This document shows, piece after piece, positions 1 to 5,896 of a stretch of 6,117 nucleotides of DNA. The DNA is taken from positions 1 to 6,117 of the forward strand of contig CAZYSE010000056.1 of assembly GCA_964650085.1 (NCBI GenBank), in the 5' to 3' direction. A program made the position numbers and the translations under genes. Below the pieces are notes generated by a model. That model searched no databases, was not told the origin of the DNA, and was given only the letters and a program-made list of their open reading frames with translations. Numbering within the stretch: the first letter of the stretch is position 1; each line of letters opens with the position of its first letter. Source of the stretch: KLAP211 sp964650085. Its GTDB lineage: Bacteria > Patescibacteriota > Dojkabacteria > J137.

Positions 1-243
1 ATCTACCCTGAAGGCAATTATTGCGGACACATCCTTACTAGCTTTTATAAAATCTATCATCTCATCAAACTTTTTACGAAGTTTCTGACTTGCAGTTTCT
101 TGGAATACAAATTCCTTGACTATTTCAATGTTGTTTTCTTTGGCATAGTCCCGTAATTGTGGAAGTTGAATTTCTTCAATTGAAAGTCCTGTCTTTTGTT
201 GTTCAGGTGTTGATACCCTAGCTAGGATTATTGCTTTCTTCAT
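1..243 (-). CDS. Serine recombinase (resolvase/integrase family), N-terminal part, cut by window edge
   Basis: Site-specific DNA recombinase that probably integrates and excises this element. Only the first 81 codons are visible; the frame is open to the left edge. Near the N-terminus is ARVST (residues 8-12), the signature of the resolvase catalytic domain, with Ser11 as the expected nucleophile that forms the phosphoserine link to DNA. It is followed by the usual helix with a Q-rich start and the segment LPQLRDYAKENNIEIV. The last visible residues, AFRVD (77-81), fall where the family has its conserved D-R-x-x-R motif. Whether this is a large serine integrase or a short resolvase cannot be decided because the C-terminus is outside the window. 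The ATG lies only 10 bp after the stop of the restriction-modification gene, so the two are very likely co-transcribed. Family assignment is firm; the role in moving this particular element is inferred from context. Confidence 0.9.
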   Translation of the reverse strand, partial: MKKAIILARVSTPEQQKTGLSIEEIQLPQLRDYAKENNIEIVKEFVFQETASQKLRKKFDEMIDFIKASKDVSAIIAFRVD

Positions 244-253
244 CTTTAGAAAC

Positions 254-3200
254 TTATTTAATTGGCCATTCCTTAATTAAATCATCAATCTCTTTCATAA
301 TTCTATCTGTATTTACTAATGCAACAATGATTTTTTGATAATGTAATACTTCCTCAAAACTTAGCTTTCTACCTTTTCTATCTTTTAACCATTTCTGAGC
401 AGGTTGATAACCACCGATATAAAATTCCCATGCAATTCTTGGTACATTTTCAAAATATTGACTTTCATTAATCCACACTTTATTTTCTGAGTATTTTATA
501 TTTAAGACTTCATTTTCTCCTGTGACTGAATACTGGGTAATTAATGTACTACTATTTGAATGTTCCATTAAATGATATTGGCGTATCTCCCTGCCTTTCT
601 GAACCAACGACCAGAACAATTCCTTGTTTGATGTAAATGGAATTCGTGGGAAATCAATTTTCAAGAATTCTTTATAACGTTCTCTGTAAGTTGGGGAGTG
701 TAGAACTGCATAGATATAATCAAAAATATCTAAATGTTGAGCCTCATTTTTTATTATATCCGTATTGGATACCTTTAATCCTGTTATTTGGGAAAACTTT
801 AGCAAAAACGTATCGTCTAAGTTACTTTTATTATCAATTAGGACTCCATCATTTTTCAAGTATAATGGGTAAACATAGGTAGTTTCTCTAGTTTGTAAGC
901 TTACTGTACATACTTCTGCAAATATATTTGTTACTAATGCATGTTGAAAATCAAAAGAACTCTGTTGCCTGCATGTCAAAAGTGCAATATTATTACCCAT
1001 TTGTGACATTACCTTATCGGCTGGACGACTTACTATTTGTTTATCATAATAGATATACCTTGTATCGAAAGGTCTATAAAGTATTGGTTTGATATTATCA
1101 GATGAGAATTTCTTATTGATAATTCTTTTTGTAATTTTGAAACTACCTGAATCTATAACTCTGTACTTGTTAACAAAATCCTGCGAAATACTACCACTTA
1201 GAAGTGTTGAAATTTTTTCTTGTAGGTTTTGTTTAGTTTCATCAATAAACAGACTATCTCTGTCAGTCTTAATTCCATTGTTTGCTAACAAAAAAATGTC
1301 TTTGAGTGAAATATAATTATAATACGCTTGATCTTCAAGATTTTTGGGGACAAAAAAATAATAAGGTGATTTACTTTCCAACTCTTTAAAATGAAGTTGA
1401 GATATCGACTGTCCAAGTAGTTCATATTTTTTTTCTCTTTTTCCACTCATTTCAGCAAAAAGGATCTGTCCTTTGGACTTTATACTTTTCTTTTTAATAA
1501 ATATATTTATACTTACACCTTGCTGAATATCAAATACATTCTCATCAATACTTCCATCGGAATCTGTTTCTCGCTTCTTTGTATCTCCATGCAAATTAAG
1601 TATGTAAATTTTATTAAATGTTTCGAGTAATGACTTTCGCATCTGCCTATGAGTAATACCGTCAATAAATGAATTATTTGAGATGTAGGCAATAATTCCT
1701 TCACCGTTCTTCTCAATAAACCATTGAGCATATCTAATAAACTTGATGTAATCATCATCCAAATTAATCTTTTTCTCGTTCAAATCCTTTTTGTAATCTT
1801 TAATAAGATTTTGTATCCATTCCCCCTTATTTGTACTACTTACTGAATATGGGGGATTACCCATCACGACCATAATCGGTTTCTCTTTTTTTACCTCATT
1901 AGCTTCAATACTTTCAGTAGTAAGCCATTGAGAAAATAAATCTCTTTGATGTGCTTCTGGTTCTTCAAGTGAGTTTGTAAGATATACACCTAAACGATTA
2001 CCTTTACCTTTGGAAGCATCATAACCTGTTTCTGCAAGAGTAATGTCTAATTTCAGGTGAGCCATTGCATAACTTGCCATAAGTATCTCAAATCCATGAA
2101 CTCTTGGCAGTAGATGTTCATCTACATAGCCTTGCCAAATACCTTCTTGTCCCTTAAATCTTGAATTATATATATACTTAATTACATTGTCTAAGAATGT
2201 TCCAGTTCCAGTTGCTGGATCAAGTACTTGAACTCTATGTTCCATTACTTTCTGTTTCTTCTTGCTACCTTGAACTTCCTTCTCTACTTCGATCTTACTT
2301 GTATCGGCTAAGCCATCGACTATTCCAAATTCATCTTTCAAGATATCATCAACAGCTCTTACAATGAAATCGACAACTGGTTCGGGAGTATAATATACAC
2401 CTCTCGATTTACGCATCTTAGGGTCATATTCAGCCAAAAAAGTTTCATAAAAATGCACAATAACATCACTTCGCTTAGTGTTTTTACCATAGTTCTCTAG
2501 TAACTCCCTTACATTAACATGATTAAAAAGCTCTGCTAAATCATCAACTATCCAGATAATACGGTCATCAATATTATATCCTGCAATGGTTTGAAAGAAA
2601 TTTCTAAGAAATGGGTTTGATTTCGGTAATAGTTTATTTGCTTCATCTCTATTGAAGTTTTCAAGAGAGGAGTCATGATACCTAGCTGCAAACATTCCAT
2701 AAGCAACTGTTTGGGCGTAAATGTCAGCATATTGCTCAAGCGATAAATCATGAATAAGCATTTGTTTAAAAATTTCGTATTGTTTCTCAACTTGCCCTTC
2801 TACTTCTGACTTTTCATTTAAAGAAAGGTAAACTACATTCTTCAACATTTTTGCTTTCTCAGCCATTAAGATAGCTAGTTCTTTTGGACTTCTTATAGAA
2901 ATTGATTTTTGTATAGTAAAATTTCTTAGTAAAGATTCTAGCAAAGGTATGTTTTCTGGAAGTAATTCAATTTTGCTATTTATAAGTCTTCCAATAGATA
3001 CCTTTTGAATTTCTTGCCCGTCATAGTAGAAGTAGAAATCTAAATAGTTAGTAAAGCATAAATTATTTAAAGAAGATTTGTATCTATTAAACTGATTCTT
3101 TGTCTTAAATTCTTTCTCGAGATCAATATCGATATCTTTTGCTTCGATATATCCAATTGGGGTTTTATTCTTTAAAATTATAAAGTCAGGAGCACCTACT

Positions 3201-3352
3201 TTTTGCTGTTTGGGATCGTTGATTGCATTAATTGATGGGTTAATTGCCTCAACTAATTCTTGAAGGGCAGGTCTGTAAGCATGTTCCCTAGCATGACCAG
3301 TATTAAACTTTCTTTGGACCTCATCTAAATACTTATTTATGGCTGTGCTCAT
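254..3352 (-). CDS. Single-chain restriction-modification enzyme: nuclease plus N6-adenine methyltransferase, Type ISP-related, no helicase
   Basis: A 1032-residue protein that should methylate adenine in a specific DNA site and cut unmodified DNA. The N-terminus carries a PD-(D/E)XK nuclease pattern: APDF with Asp56, then Glu70-Ala71-Lys72. A helical linker (about 150-310) leads to RGVYYTPEPVVDFIV (317-331). SAM-binding motif I is DPATGTGTF (378-386) and the catalytic amino-methyltransferase motif IV is NPPY (499-502). The C-terminal half has blocks I associate with the Type ISP specificity domain: YRPFDTRYIYYD (759-770), LHSPTYRERY (884-893), and IGGYQPAQKWLKDRKGR (979-995). Classical Type ISP enzymes such as LlaGI/LlaBIII are about 1,500-1,600 residues because a helicase separates nuclease and methyltransferase; no helicase motifs are visible here, so it is closer in layout to Type IIG/IIL. 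The start overlaps the HTH gene by 20 bp, suggesting translational coupling. There is no separate S or R gene. All catalytic motifs look intact, so it is probably active. Confidence 0.9.
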   Translation of the reverse strand: MSTAINKYLDEVQRKFNTGHAREHAYRPALQELVEAINPSINAINDPKQQKVGAPDFIILKNKTPIGYIEAKDIDIDLEKEFKTKNQFNRYKSSLNNLCFTNYLDFYFYYDGQEIQKVSIGRLINSKIELLPENIPLLESLLRNFTIQKSISIRSPKELAILMAEKAKMLKNVVYLSLNEKSEVEGQVEKQYEIFKQMLIHDLSLEQYADIYAQTVAYGMFAARYHDSSLENFNRDEANKLLPKSNPFLRNFFQTIAGYNIDDRIIWIVDDLAELFNHVNVRELLENYGKNTKRSDVIVHFYETFLAEYDPKMRKSRGVYYTPEPVVDFIVRAVDDILKDEFGIVDGLADTSKIEVEKEVQGSKKKQKVMEHRVQVLDPATGTGTFLDNVIKYIYNSRFKGQEGIWQGYVDEHLLPRVHGFEILMASYAMAHLKLDITLAETGYDASKGKGNRLGVYLTNSLEEPEAHQRDLFSQWLTTESIEANEVKKEKPIMVVMGNPPYSVSSTNKGEWIQNLIKDYKKDLNEKKINLDDDYIKFIRYAQWFIEKNGEGIIAYISNNSFIDGITHRQMRKSLLETFNKIYILNLHGDTKKRETDSDGSIDENVFDIQQGVSINIFIKKKSIKSKGQILFAEMSGKREKKYELLGQSISQLHFKELESKSPYYFFVPKNLEDQAYYNYISLKDIFLLANNGIKTDRDSLFIDETKQNLQEKISTLLSGSISQDFVNKYRVIDSGSFKITKRIINKKFSSDNIKPILYRPFDTRYIYYDKQIVSRPADKVMSQMGNNIALLTCRQQSSFDFQHALVTNIFAEVCTVSLQTRETTYVYPLYLKNDGVLIDNKSNLDDTFLLKFSQITGLKVSNTDIIKNEAQHLDIFDYIYAVLHSPTYRERYKEFLKIDFPRIPFTSNKELFWSLVQKGREIRQYHLMEHSNSSTLITQYSVTGENEVLNIKYSENKVWINESQYFENVPRIAWEFYIGGYQPAQKWLKDRKGRKLSFEEVLHYQKIIVALVNTDRIMKEIDDLIKEWPIK

Positions 3353-3521
3353 TGTTATTTGGATTAATAAATTTATTTAAGGAGTCTTTAGATATCCGAT
3401 ATTGTTTACCTGCTTTAATAGCTTCAAGTTTCTTAGCTTTAATCCAACGATATACAGTTAAATACGATACTTTCAATATCGTTGCAACTTCTTGGATTGT
3501 GTAGTATTTTTCTTCATCCAT
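3333..3521 (-). CDS. Excisionase-like single-domain HTH protein (HTH_17/MerR-like fold)
   Basis: A 62-residue DNA-binding protein. Residues 7-28 (YTIQEVATILKVSYLTVYRW) form the helix-turn-helix, and AGKQYRISKDSLNKFI (37-52) gives the wing and final helix of the excisionase/HTH_17 family. The tail is short and polar. Proteins of this family either act as recombination directionality factors or as small transcriptional regulators. Sitting in the same operon as a serine recombinase makes an excision-control role attractive, but the restriction-modification gene separates the two, so control of the toxic cargo (a C-protein-like role) is equally possible. Its 3' end overlaps the methyltransferase start by 20 bp, and it begins 22 bp after the Rep stop. 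No clear Shine-Dalgarno sequence precedes the ATG; the leader is A/T-rich. Confidence 0.85.
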   Translation of the reverse strand: MDEEKYYTIQEVATILKVSYLTVYRWIKAKKLEAIKAGKQYRISKDSLNKFINPNNNEHSHK

Positions 3522-3543
3522 ATTTATCAGTGTTTATCATATA

Positions 3544-4632
3544 TTACATTTGGTCTCTATAATTCTCAAGTCTAATTGTTTCAAATTTATCAATTTCTTC
3601 ACGAATATATTTAAACGGATTAACTTTTGTGATTTTTACATTCTTAATTTCTTGATTTAATCTATACCAGCTTTTATATCCAAACTTAGCAGTAATTTCC
3701 CTAAACCTCCTAACTCCGATGTCATTTATAAGCATTGTAGCTCCAAAAAACGCTAAAGATTTTTGATAGATAAGCTTAGGATTCTTGGTTATCAATTCTG
3801 CATAAAATTCTTCATTCGTTTGTTCGTTAGGGACAATAGGGTAACTATTTTCTATTTTATCTAAGGTCTCTAGCAAAGTTCTTTTAGAAGTTTCTGCTCT
3901 AAATAAATTTACGAAAGTCAGGTCCTCAACTTTCGTATAGCGTTTAATCTTTTTTCTGTTTCCAAGCCTTATTTCCAGTCGTAAGACTTCAAATGGTTTC
4001 TTCATTTCAAGGCTATCAAACAAACGTAGTTGAAGCTGGTTATCTTGCTCAATTGCCCTTTTATCTGAGAGTTTAGCCTGTTGCAAGTCTTTTAATTTGT
4101 CATAAAAAATAACCTCAAAATCATTGCTATGAAACTTAACAGCATGACCTCCATTTTTAAAATCACTTTGATTAAAGTCTAGTAGTTTACTTACATTTAC
4201 CTTAGCGACTTCCTTTAGAATCGAATAAGGAGTTGAATAGTCCGTTAAAACAATGTTTTTAGAATAATGTATCGTTGAAACCTGTGCATTTATAATCTCC
4301 TTAACATTCACGACATAAATTCCCATATTTCTTAACGCTTCTTTTAACTTCCAGCATATTTCGCCAAAATCCGATTCTTCGACTTCATCAAAGTTATTCC
4401 CATATAAAAGTTTTGGGATTGAAAATTCAACTTTAATAAAGGTAGAGTAGCCACCTTTTCTAACGGCATCAATTTCAGTAACTCTTGGCAAATAGCCAAA
4501 TTTTCTTATTTGTTCTTTATCAGGGTAATATATTCGTTTAGTAAGTCCTTTCCTCACTGAACTTCTTAGCTTTATATCGCTATTCATACAATAACAAGAC
4601 TTTTCAATTGTTAGGGAAATTGTGTCTATCAT
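3544..4632 (-). CDS. Phage/plasmid replication initiator, gene II/X (Phage_CRI) type
   Basis: A 362-residue protein resembling the replication proteins of filamentous phages and related plasmids, which nick a double-strand origin and start rolling-circle synthesis. Recognised pieces are the N-terminal MIDTISLTI, the block VEFSIPKLLYGNN (68-80), AQVSTIHYSKNI (116-127), the FYDKLKDL segment (176-183) within a block starting at HAVKF, and VLRLEIRLGNRKKI (216-229). The order and spacing match that family; the C-terminal third (from about 235) is less conserved. Which tyrosine is catalytic cannot be told from sequence alone; Tyr177 in the YDK block is one candidate. The start overlaps the end of the SpoVG-like gene by 29 bp, which argues for coupled translation. 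Its presence indicates that the element replicates as a circle at some stage, whether as a phage, satellite or integrative plasmid. No phage coat or Zot-like assembly gene is in view. Confidence 0.75.
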   Translation of the reverse strand: MIDTISLTIEKSCYCMNSDIKLRSSVRKGLTKRIYYPDKEQIRKFGYLPRVTEIDAVRKGGYSTFIKVEFSIPKLLYGNNFDEVEESDFGEICWKLKEALRNMGIYVVNVKEIINAQVSTIHYSKNIVLTDYSTPYSILKEVAKVNVSKLLDFNQSDFKNGGHAVKFHSNDFEVIFYDKLKDLQQAKLSDKRAIEQDNQLQLRLFDSLEMKKPFEVLRLEIRLGNRKKIKRYTKVEDLTFVNLFRAETSKRTLLETLDKIENSYPIVPNEQTNEEFYAELITKNPKLIYQKSLAFFGATMLINDIGVRRFREITAKFGYKSWYRLNQEIKNVKITKVNPFKYIREEIDKFETIRLENYRDQM

Positions 4633-4894
4633 ATTTCATTACATCTTCAAATTTTTGAATTACTTCTTTTAGAATGGAATCGGCAAATTCCTTATTGATT
4701 GGATAAAATAGACTTATATCTTTATTACTTAACTTCTTTGTAGGATAAAGTAAACGATATGACCCGTCAGGTCTTGAATATATAGCAATGGAGCTACAGT
4801 AAAGACTTTCAAATAAGATAAAACTGCAAAATGCAATTAGTCCATTATTTGGCTTTACTGGAATTATCTGTATTTCGCTTATTTGTGGTTTCAT
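4604..4894 (-). CDS. SpoVG-family nucleic-acid-binding protein
   Basis: A 96-residue protein. The middle and end follow the SpoVG pattern: a beta-rich N-terminus (ISEIQIIPVKPNNGLIAFC), a short loop, then YPTKKLSNKDI (50-60), FYPINKEFADSILKEVIQKF (63-82) matching the family's conserved basic PxK/R segment, the HPI/YPI turn and the C-terminal helix. SpoVG proteins bind DNA and RNA and are regulators in Firmicutes; copies on mobile elements are often next to replication genes. Here the gene lies directly before the Rep gene and overlaps it by 29 bp, so a role in replication, possibly coating single strands, or in regulating the operon is a reasonable guess. It overlaps the preceding small gene by 50 bp. 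The ATG follows a run of ten A residues, which may serve as an A-rich initiation region in place of a Shine-Dalgarno sequence. Assignment is by motif pattern, not by database search. Confidence 0.65.
   Translation of the reverse strand: MKPQISEIQIIPVKPNNGLIAFCSFILFESLYCSSIAIYSRPDGSYRLLYPTKKLSNKDISLFYPINKEFADSILKEVIQKFEDVMKYDRHNFPNN
4634..4652. repeat. 19-bp direct repeat, copy 1 (inside the SpoVG-like gene, just before the Rep start)
   Basis: The plus-strand sequence tttcattacatcttcaaat is identical to 5704-5722. Here it encodes FEDVMK near the C-terminus of the SpoVG-like protein and ends 2 bp before the ATG of the Rep gene. Confidence 0.85.
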
Positions 4895-5045
4895 AATTTT
4901 TTTTTTGTATTCGTTTGTCTATGTTTATAAAAAGTTGGAATAGTTTAAAAAGCCTTTCGGTTTCTTCAGTAGTTGTGCAAATAGATGGCTCATCTTTTAC
5001 CAATATAGTTGTAGGTGCTTTTACTTTTTCACTTAAATCTTCCAT
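4845..5045 (-). CDS. Small protein of unknown function, first gene of the main cassette
   Basis: A 66-residue reading frame I do not recognise. It has a flexible N-terminus, a likely amphipathic helix TEETERLFKLFQLFINIDKRIQKK (25-48, quoted by position; key residues are the alternating Leu/Phe/Ile) and a polar, Asn/Lys/Ser-rich tail. No signal peptide or membrane segment is evident. It starts 42 bp after a perfect Bacteroidota-type -7 box (5080-5087) and overlaps the SpoVG-like gene by 50 bp in another frame. The overlap and the simple tail could mean that the functional part is only the first 50 residues. A plus-strand frame over the same DNA (4915-5118) is a shadow. The promoter position and the conserved-looking helix favour a real gene, but size alone leaves doubt. 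Confidence 0.55.
   Translation of the reverse strand: MEDLSEKVKAPTTILVKDEPSICTTTEETERLFKLFQLFINIDKRIQKKNYETTNKRNTDNSSKAK
4897..4906 (-). other. Ten-A homopolymer before the SpoVG-like start
   Basis: On the coding strand ten A residues precede AATT-free spacing and the ATG at 4894; the run also encodes Gln-Lys-Lys-Asn (47-50) of the upstream small protein. It is a plausible A-rich translation-initiation region, and a possible slippage site, because the two overlapping genes are in different frames across it. Confidence 0.4.
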
Positions 5046-5091
5046 ATATTCCCAAGTCTATGTACGTTTGGGCGTAAATCAAATATATGGA
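5041..5091. repeat. Inverted repeat/cruciform spanning promoter and start of the small gene
   Basis: tccatatatt (5041-5050) is a perfect complement of aatatatgga (5082-5091), and directly inside it cccaa (5051-5055) pairs with ttggg (5068-5072). The loop is 5056-5067 and 5073-5081 bulges out. One arm holds the start codon of the 66-residue gene and the other overlaps the -7 box. In RNA started near 5073, only the inner hairpin would form, 5 nt before the ATG. As DNA, such a cruciform next to a Rep cassette is also a candidate rolling-circle origin. Confidence 0.6.
5080..5087 (-). promoter_or_regulatory. Bacteroidota-type -7 box for the main cassette
   Basis: On the minus strand the bases read TATATTTG, an exact match to the TAnnTTTG consensus. 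It lies 35 bp upstream of the first gene of the cassette, predicting a start of transcription near 5073-5075. No good TTG -33 box is found at the expected 19-21 bp distance (about 5107-5110); that zone is instead next to the tandem palindromes, which could fit an activator-dependent promoter. Confidence 0.45.
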
Positions 5092-5110
5092 TATTTTAGT
5101 AAATGGGTTA

Positions 5111-5129
5111 TTACGTAAAGTTACGTAAC
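5111..5129. promoter_or_regulatory. Tandem ttacgtaa palindromes, putative operator
   Basis: Two copies of the self-complementary octamer ttacgtaa lie at 5111-5118 and 5121-5128, exactly 10 bp apart, so a dimeric regulator would meet both on one face of the helix. The second extends to the 10-bp palindrome gttacgtaac. They sit immediately upstream of the -7 box, in the -33 to -50 zone. A related cgtaaa also occurs at 5073-5078. The regulator is unknown; the HTH or SpoVG-like proteins of the element are candidates. Confidence 0.5.
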
Positions 5130-5551
5130 TATTTGAGGAGAAGAGGGTTTACTCGTATTGCTTTAGTAGAAACTATTAGAAGTTCTTTTATATCGGTCTT
5201 TTCAGCGACTTTCTTATTGAGCCTATTGCCTGCTCTATAAATCTTCTTAGGGTCGAAATTATCAAGAGATTCATTCCATTTTTCAACTATTTCATCCCAA
5301 GACCATTGTTTCTCAATAGATTCAACTGTTGCAAATAGAACTTTGCATAAGTCATTTTCCAGTGAATCATCTTGGGTCTTTATAATTACGTTATCTATAA
5401 TGAGTGCTTGTATACTCGAGTCATATTTAGGAACATTTTTCTTCTTTAAACGTTCCGCTTCTTTGTTTAATTTATCCACTTCCATTCTCAACTTCTTTTC
5501 CTCTAAACCCTTTATTCTTTGATCTGCTGAAGGCCACAAACTATCTGCCAT
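5129..5551 (-). CDS. Unknown protein with N-terminal coiled coil
   Basis: A 140-residue protein I do not recognise. Residues 9-38 are a highly charged Lys/Glu/Leu helix, probably a coiled coil, followed by a mixed domain with SSIQALIIDN (45-54), a Trp-rich helix (QWSWDEIVEKW, 82-92) and a basic C-terminal helix. There is no signal peptide or membrane segment, so it is probably cytoplasmic. It overlaps the upstream gene by 40 bp. Two AAGGAG sequences lie before the ATG (see the entry at 5554-5570). The gene ends at the palindromes that head the main cassette, so it belongs to a separate upstream transcription unit or to a read-through one. By position beside a Rep cassette it might be a copy-control, mobilisation or regulatory protein, but nothing in the sequence proves that. 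Confidence 0.75.
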   Translation of the reverse strand: MADSLWPSADQRIKGLEEKKLRMEVDKLNKEAERLKKKNVPKYDSSIQALIIDNVIIKTQDDSLENDLCKVLFATVESIEKQWSWDEIVEKWNESLDNFDPKKIYRAGNRLNKKVAEKTDIKELLIVSTKAIRVNPLLLK

Positions 5552-5709
5552 AACTCCTTGATCTCTCCTTTGTAGTGAACTAATTGAGCGAGGTNNNNNN
5601 NNNNNNNNNNNNNNNNNNNNNAAGCAATCATTGCAAGGCTTTTGTTTATTTGCGTTATTTGGCTTAATAGATCATCCTCTTGATTTTCATCTTTTTTAAA
5701 GTTTTTCAT
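5512..5709 (-). CDS. Small unknown protein, reading frame interrupted by an assembly gap
   Basis: A reading frame of 65 codons of which about ten are unknown. Before the gap it encodes an acidic, Lys-rich N-terminus then LLSQITQINKSLAMIA, likely helical; after the gap it encodes LAQLVHYKGEIKELWQIVCGLQQIKE (26 residues, described by position 40-65), also helical. The two halves are in one frame only because the run of Ns is a multiple of three, which may be accidental. It overlaps the 140-residue gene by 40 bp. If the true gap length differs, these are two separate partial genes, or the downstream half may be the upstream extension of the next gene, whose frame is also open to the gap. Function unknown. 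Confidence 0.45.
   Translation of the reverse strand: MKNFKKDENQEDDLLSQITQINKSLAMIAXXXXXXXXXXLAQLVHYKGEIKELWQIVCGLQQIKE
5554..5570 (-). promoter_or_regulatory. Double Shine-Dalgarno-like sequence
   Basis: Two AAGGAG hexamers on the minus strand, at 5565-5570 and 5554-5559, precede the ATG at 5551 by 13 and 2 nt. Neither spacing is ideal. They are unusual here because the other genes in the window lack such sites, and they favour this ATG over in-frame upstream codons, which have no other ATG before the gap. Confidence 0.35.
5595..5621. other. Assembly gap (27 Ns)
   Basis: Twenty-seven undetermined bases inside the 5512-5709 reading frame. The size may be an estimate, so gene calls crossing it are provisional. 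Confidence 0.98.
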
Positions 5710-5722
5710 TACATCTTCAAAT
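5704..5722. repeat. 19-bp direct repeat, copy 2 (at the start of the first gene of the cluster)
   Basis: Identical to 4634-4652. This copy contains the proposed ATG of the gene at 5512-5709 and, in the same frame, the upstream codons also read FEDV, after a stop at 5728-5730. It may be a remnant of a second SpoVG-like 3' end or a shared control sequence around a translation start. Confidence 0.85.
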
Positions 5723-5742
5723 AAGATTTATTATTAATTCGA

Positions 5743-5750
5743 CAAATAAA
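5743..5750 (-). promoter_or_regulatory. Weak promoter-like box for the first small gene
   Basis: The minus strand reads TTTATTTG, one mismatch from TAnnTTTG, 33 bp before the ATG at 5709. No matching -33 TTG is present at the usual distance, so support is slight. Confidence 0.2.
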
Positions 5751-5854
5751 GACATCAATCTCTTAACACGTGACCTATCTCTATAGCCTCAATCTAATTT
5801 TATTTGTAGTTAATAGGCTTTGTGTGGCTTCCAAGTCAATCAATTAATTCTTAA

Positions 5855-5884
5855 TTGTTTAATTATACTATTTCTTTAGGTTAT
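5855..5884 (+). promoter_or_regulatory. Weak plus-strand promoter candidate for the structured RNA
   Basis: TTG at 5855-5857 is followed after 19 bp by TAGGTTAT at 5877-5884, two mismatches from TAnnTTTG. Transcription would begin near 5890, just before the first hairpin. A TATAAT also occurs at 5882-5887 region. Support is weak. Confidence 0.2.
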
Positions 5885-5896
5885 AATAATATCAAT

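Larger units (their letters stand above)
5710..5896. other. AT-rich intergenic region without a visible gene
   Basis: No reading frame of note on either strand. It separates the minus-strand cluster from the plus-strand structured region and could hold the element's right end, but no second att copy can be compared because the left end is outside the window. A CACGTG palindrome is at 5767-5772. A GTGTG at 5822-5826 would fit a group II intron 5' end but is too short to count as evidence. Confidence 0.6.

Noticed and set aside
637..882. Plus-strand frame of 81 codons
   Set aside because: Lies wholly opposite the methyltransferase gene, has odd composition and no recognisable motif; a shadow.
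1089..1316. Plus-strand frame of 75 codons resembling a hydrophobic peptide
   Set aside because: Antisense to the specificity part of the methyltransferase; hydrophobicity comes from complementing Lys/Asn-rich codons.
1513..2790. Two minus-strand frames of about 80 codons inside the methyltransferase gene (1513-1758, 2548-2790)
   Set aside because: Same-strand shadows in other frames; the large gene has intact motifs across both spans.
254..3352. BREX PglX or DISARM methyltransferase
   Set aside because: No partner genes of those systems are present, and the N-terminal nuclease pattern and ISP-like C-terminal blocks fit a self-contained restriction-modification enzyme better.
4915..5118. 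Plus-strand frame of 67 codons
   Set aside because: Opposite the small gene and its promoter region; no motif, Ser/Val-rich low-complexity composition and no supporting context.
5767..5772. CACGTG palindrome
   Set aside because: A single 6-bp palindrome with no repeat or positional support.
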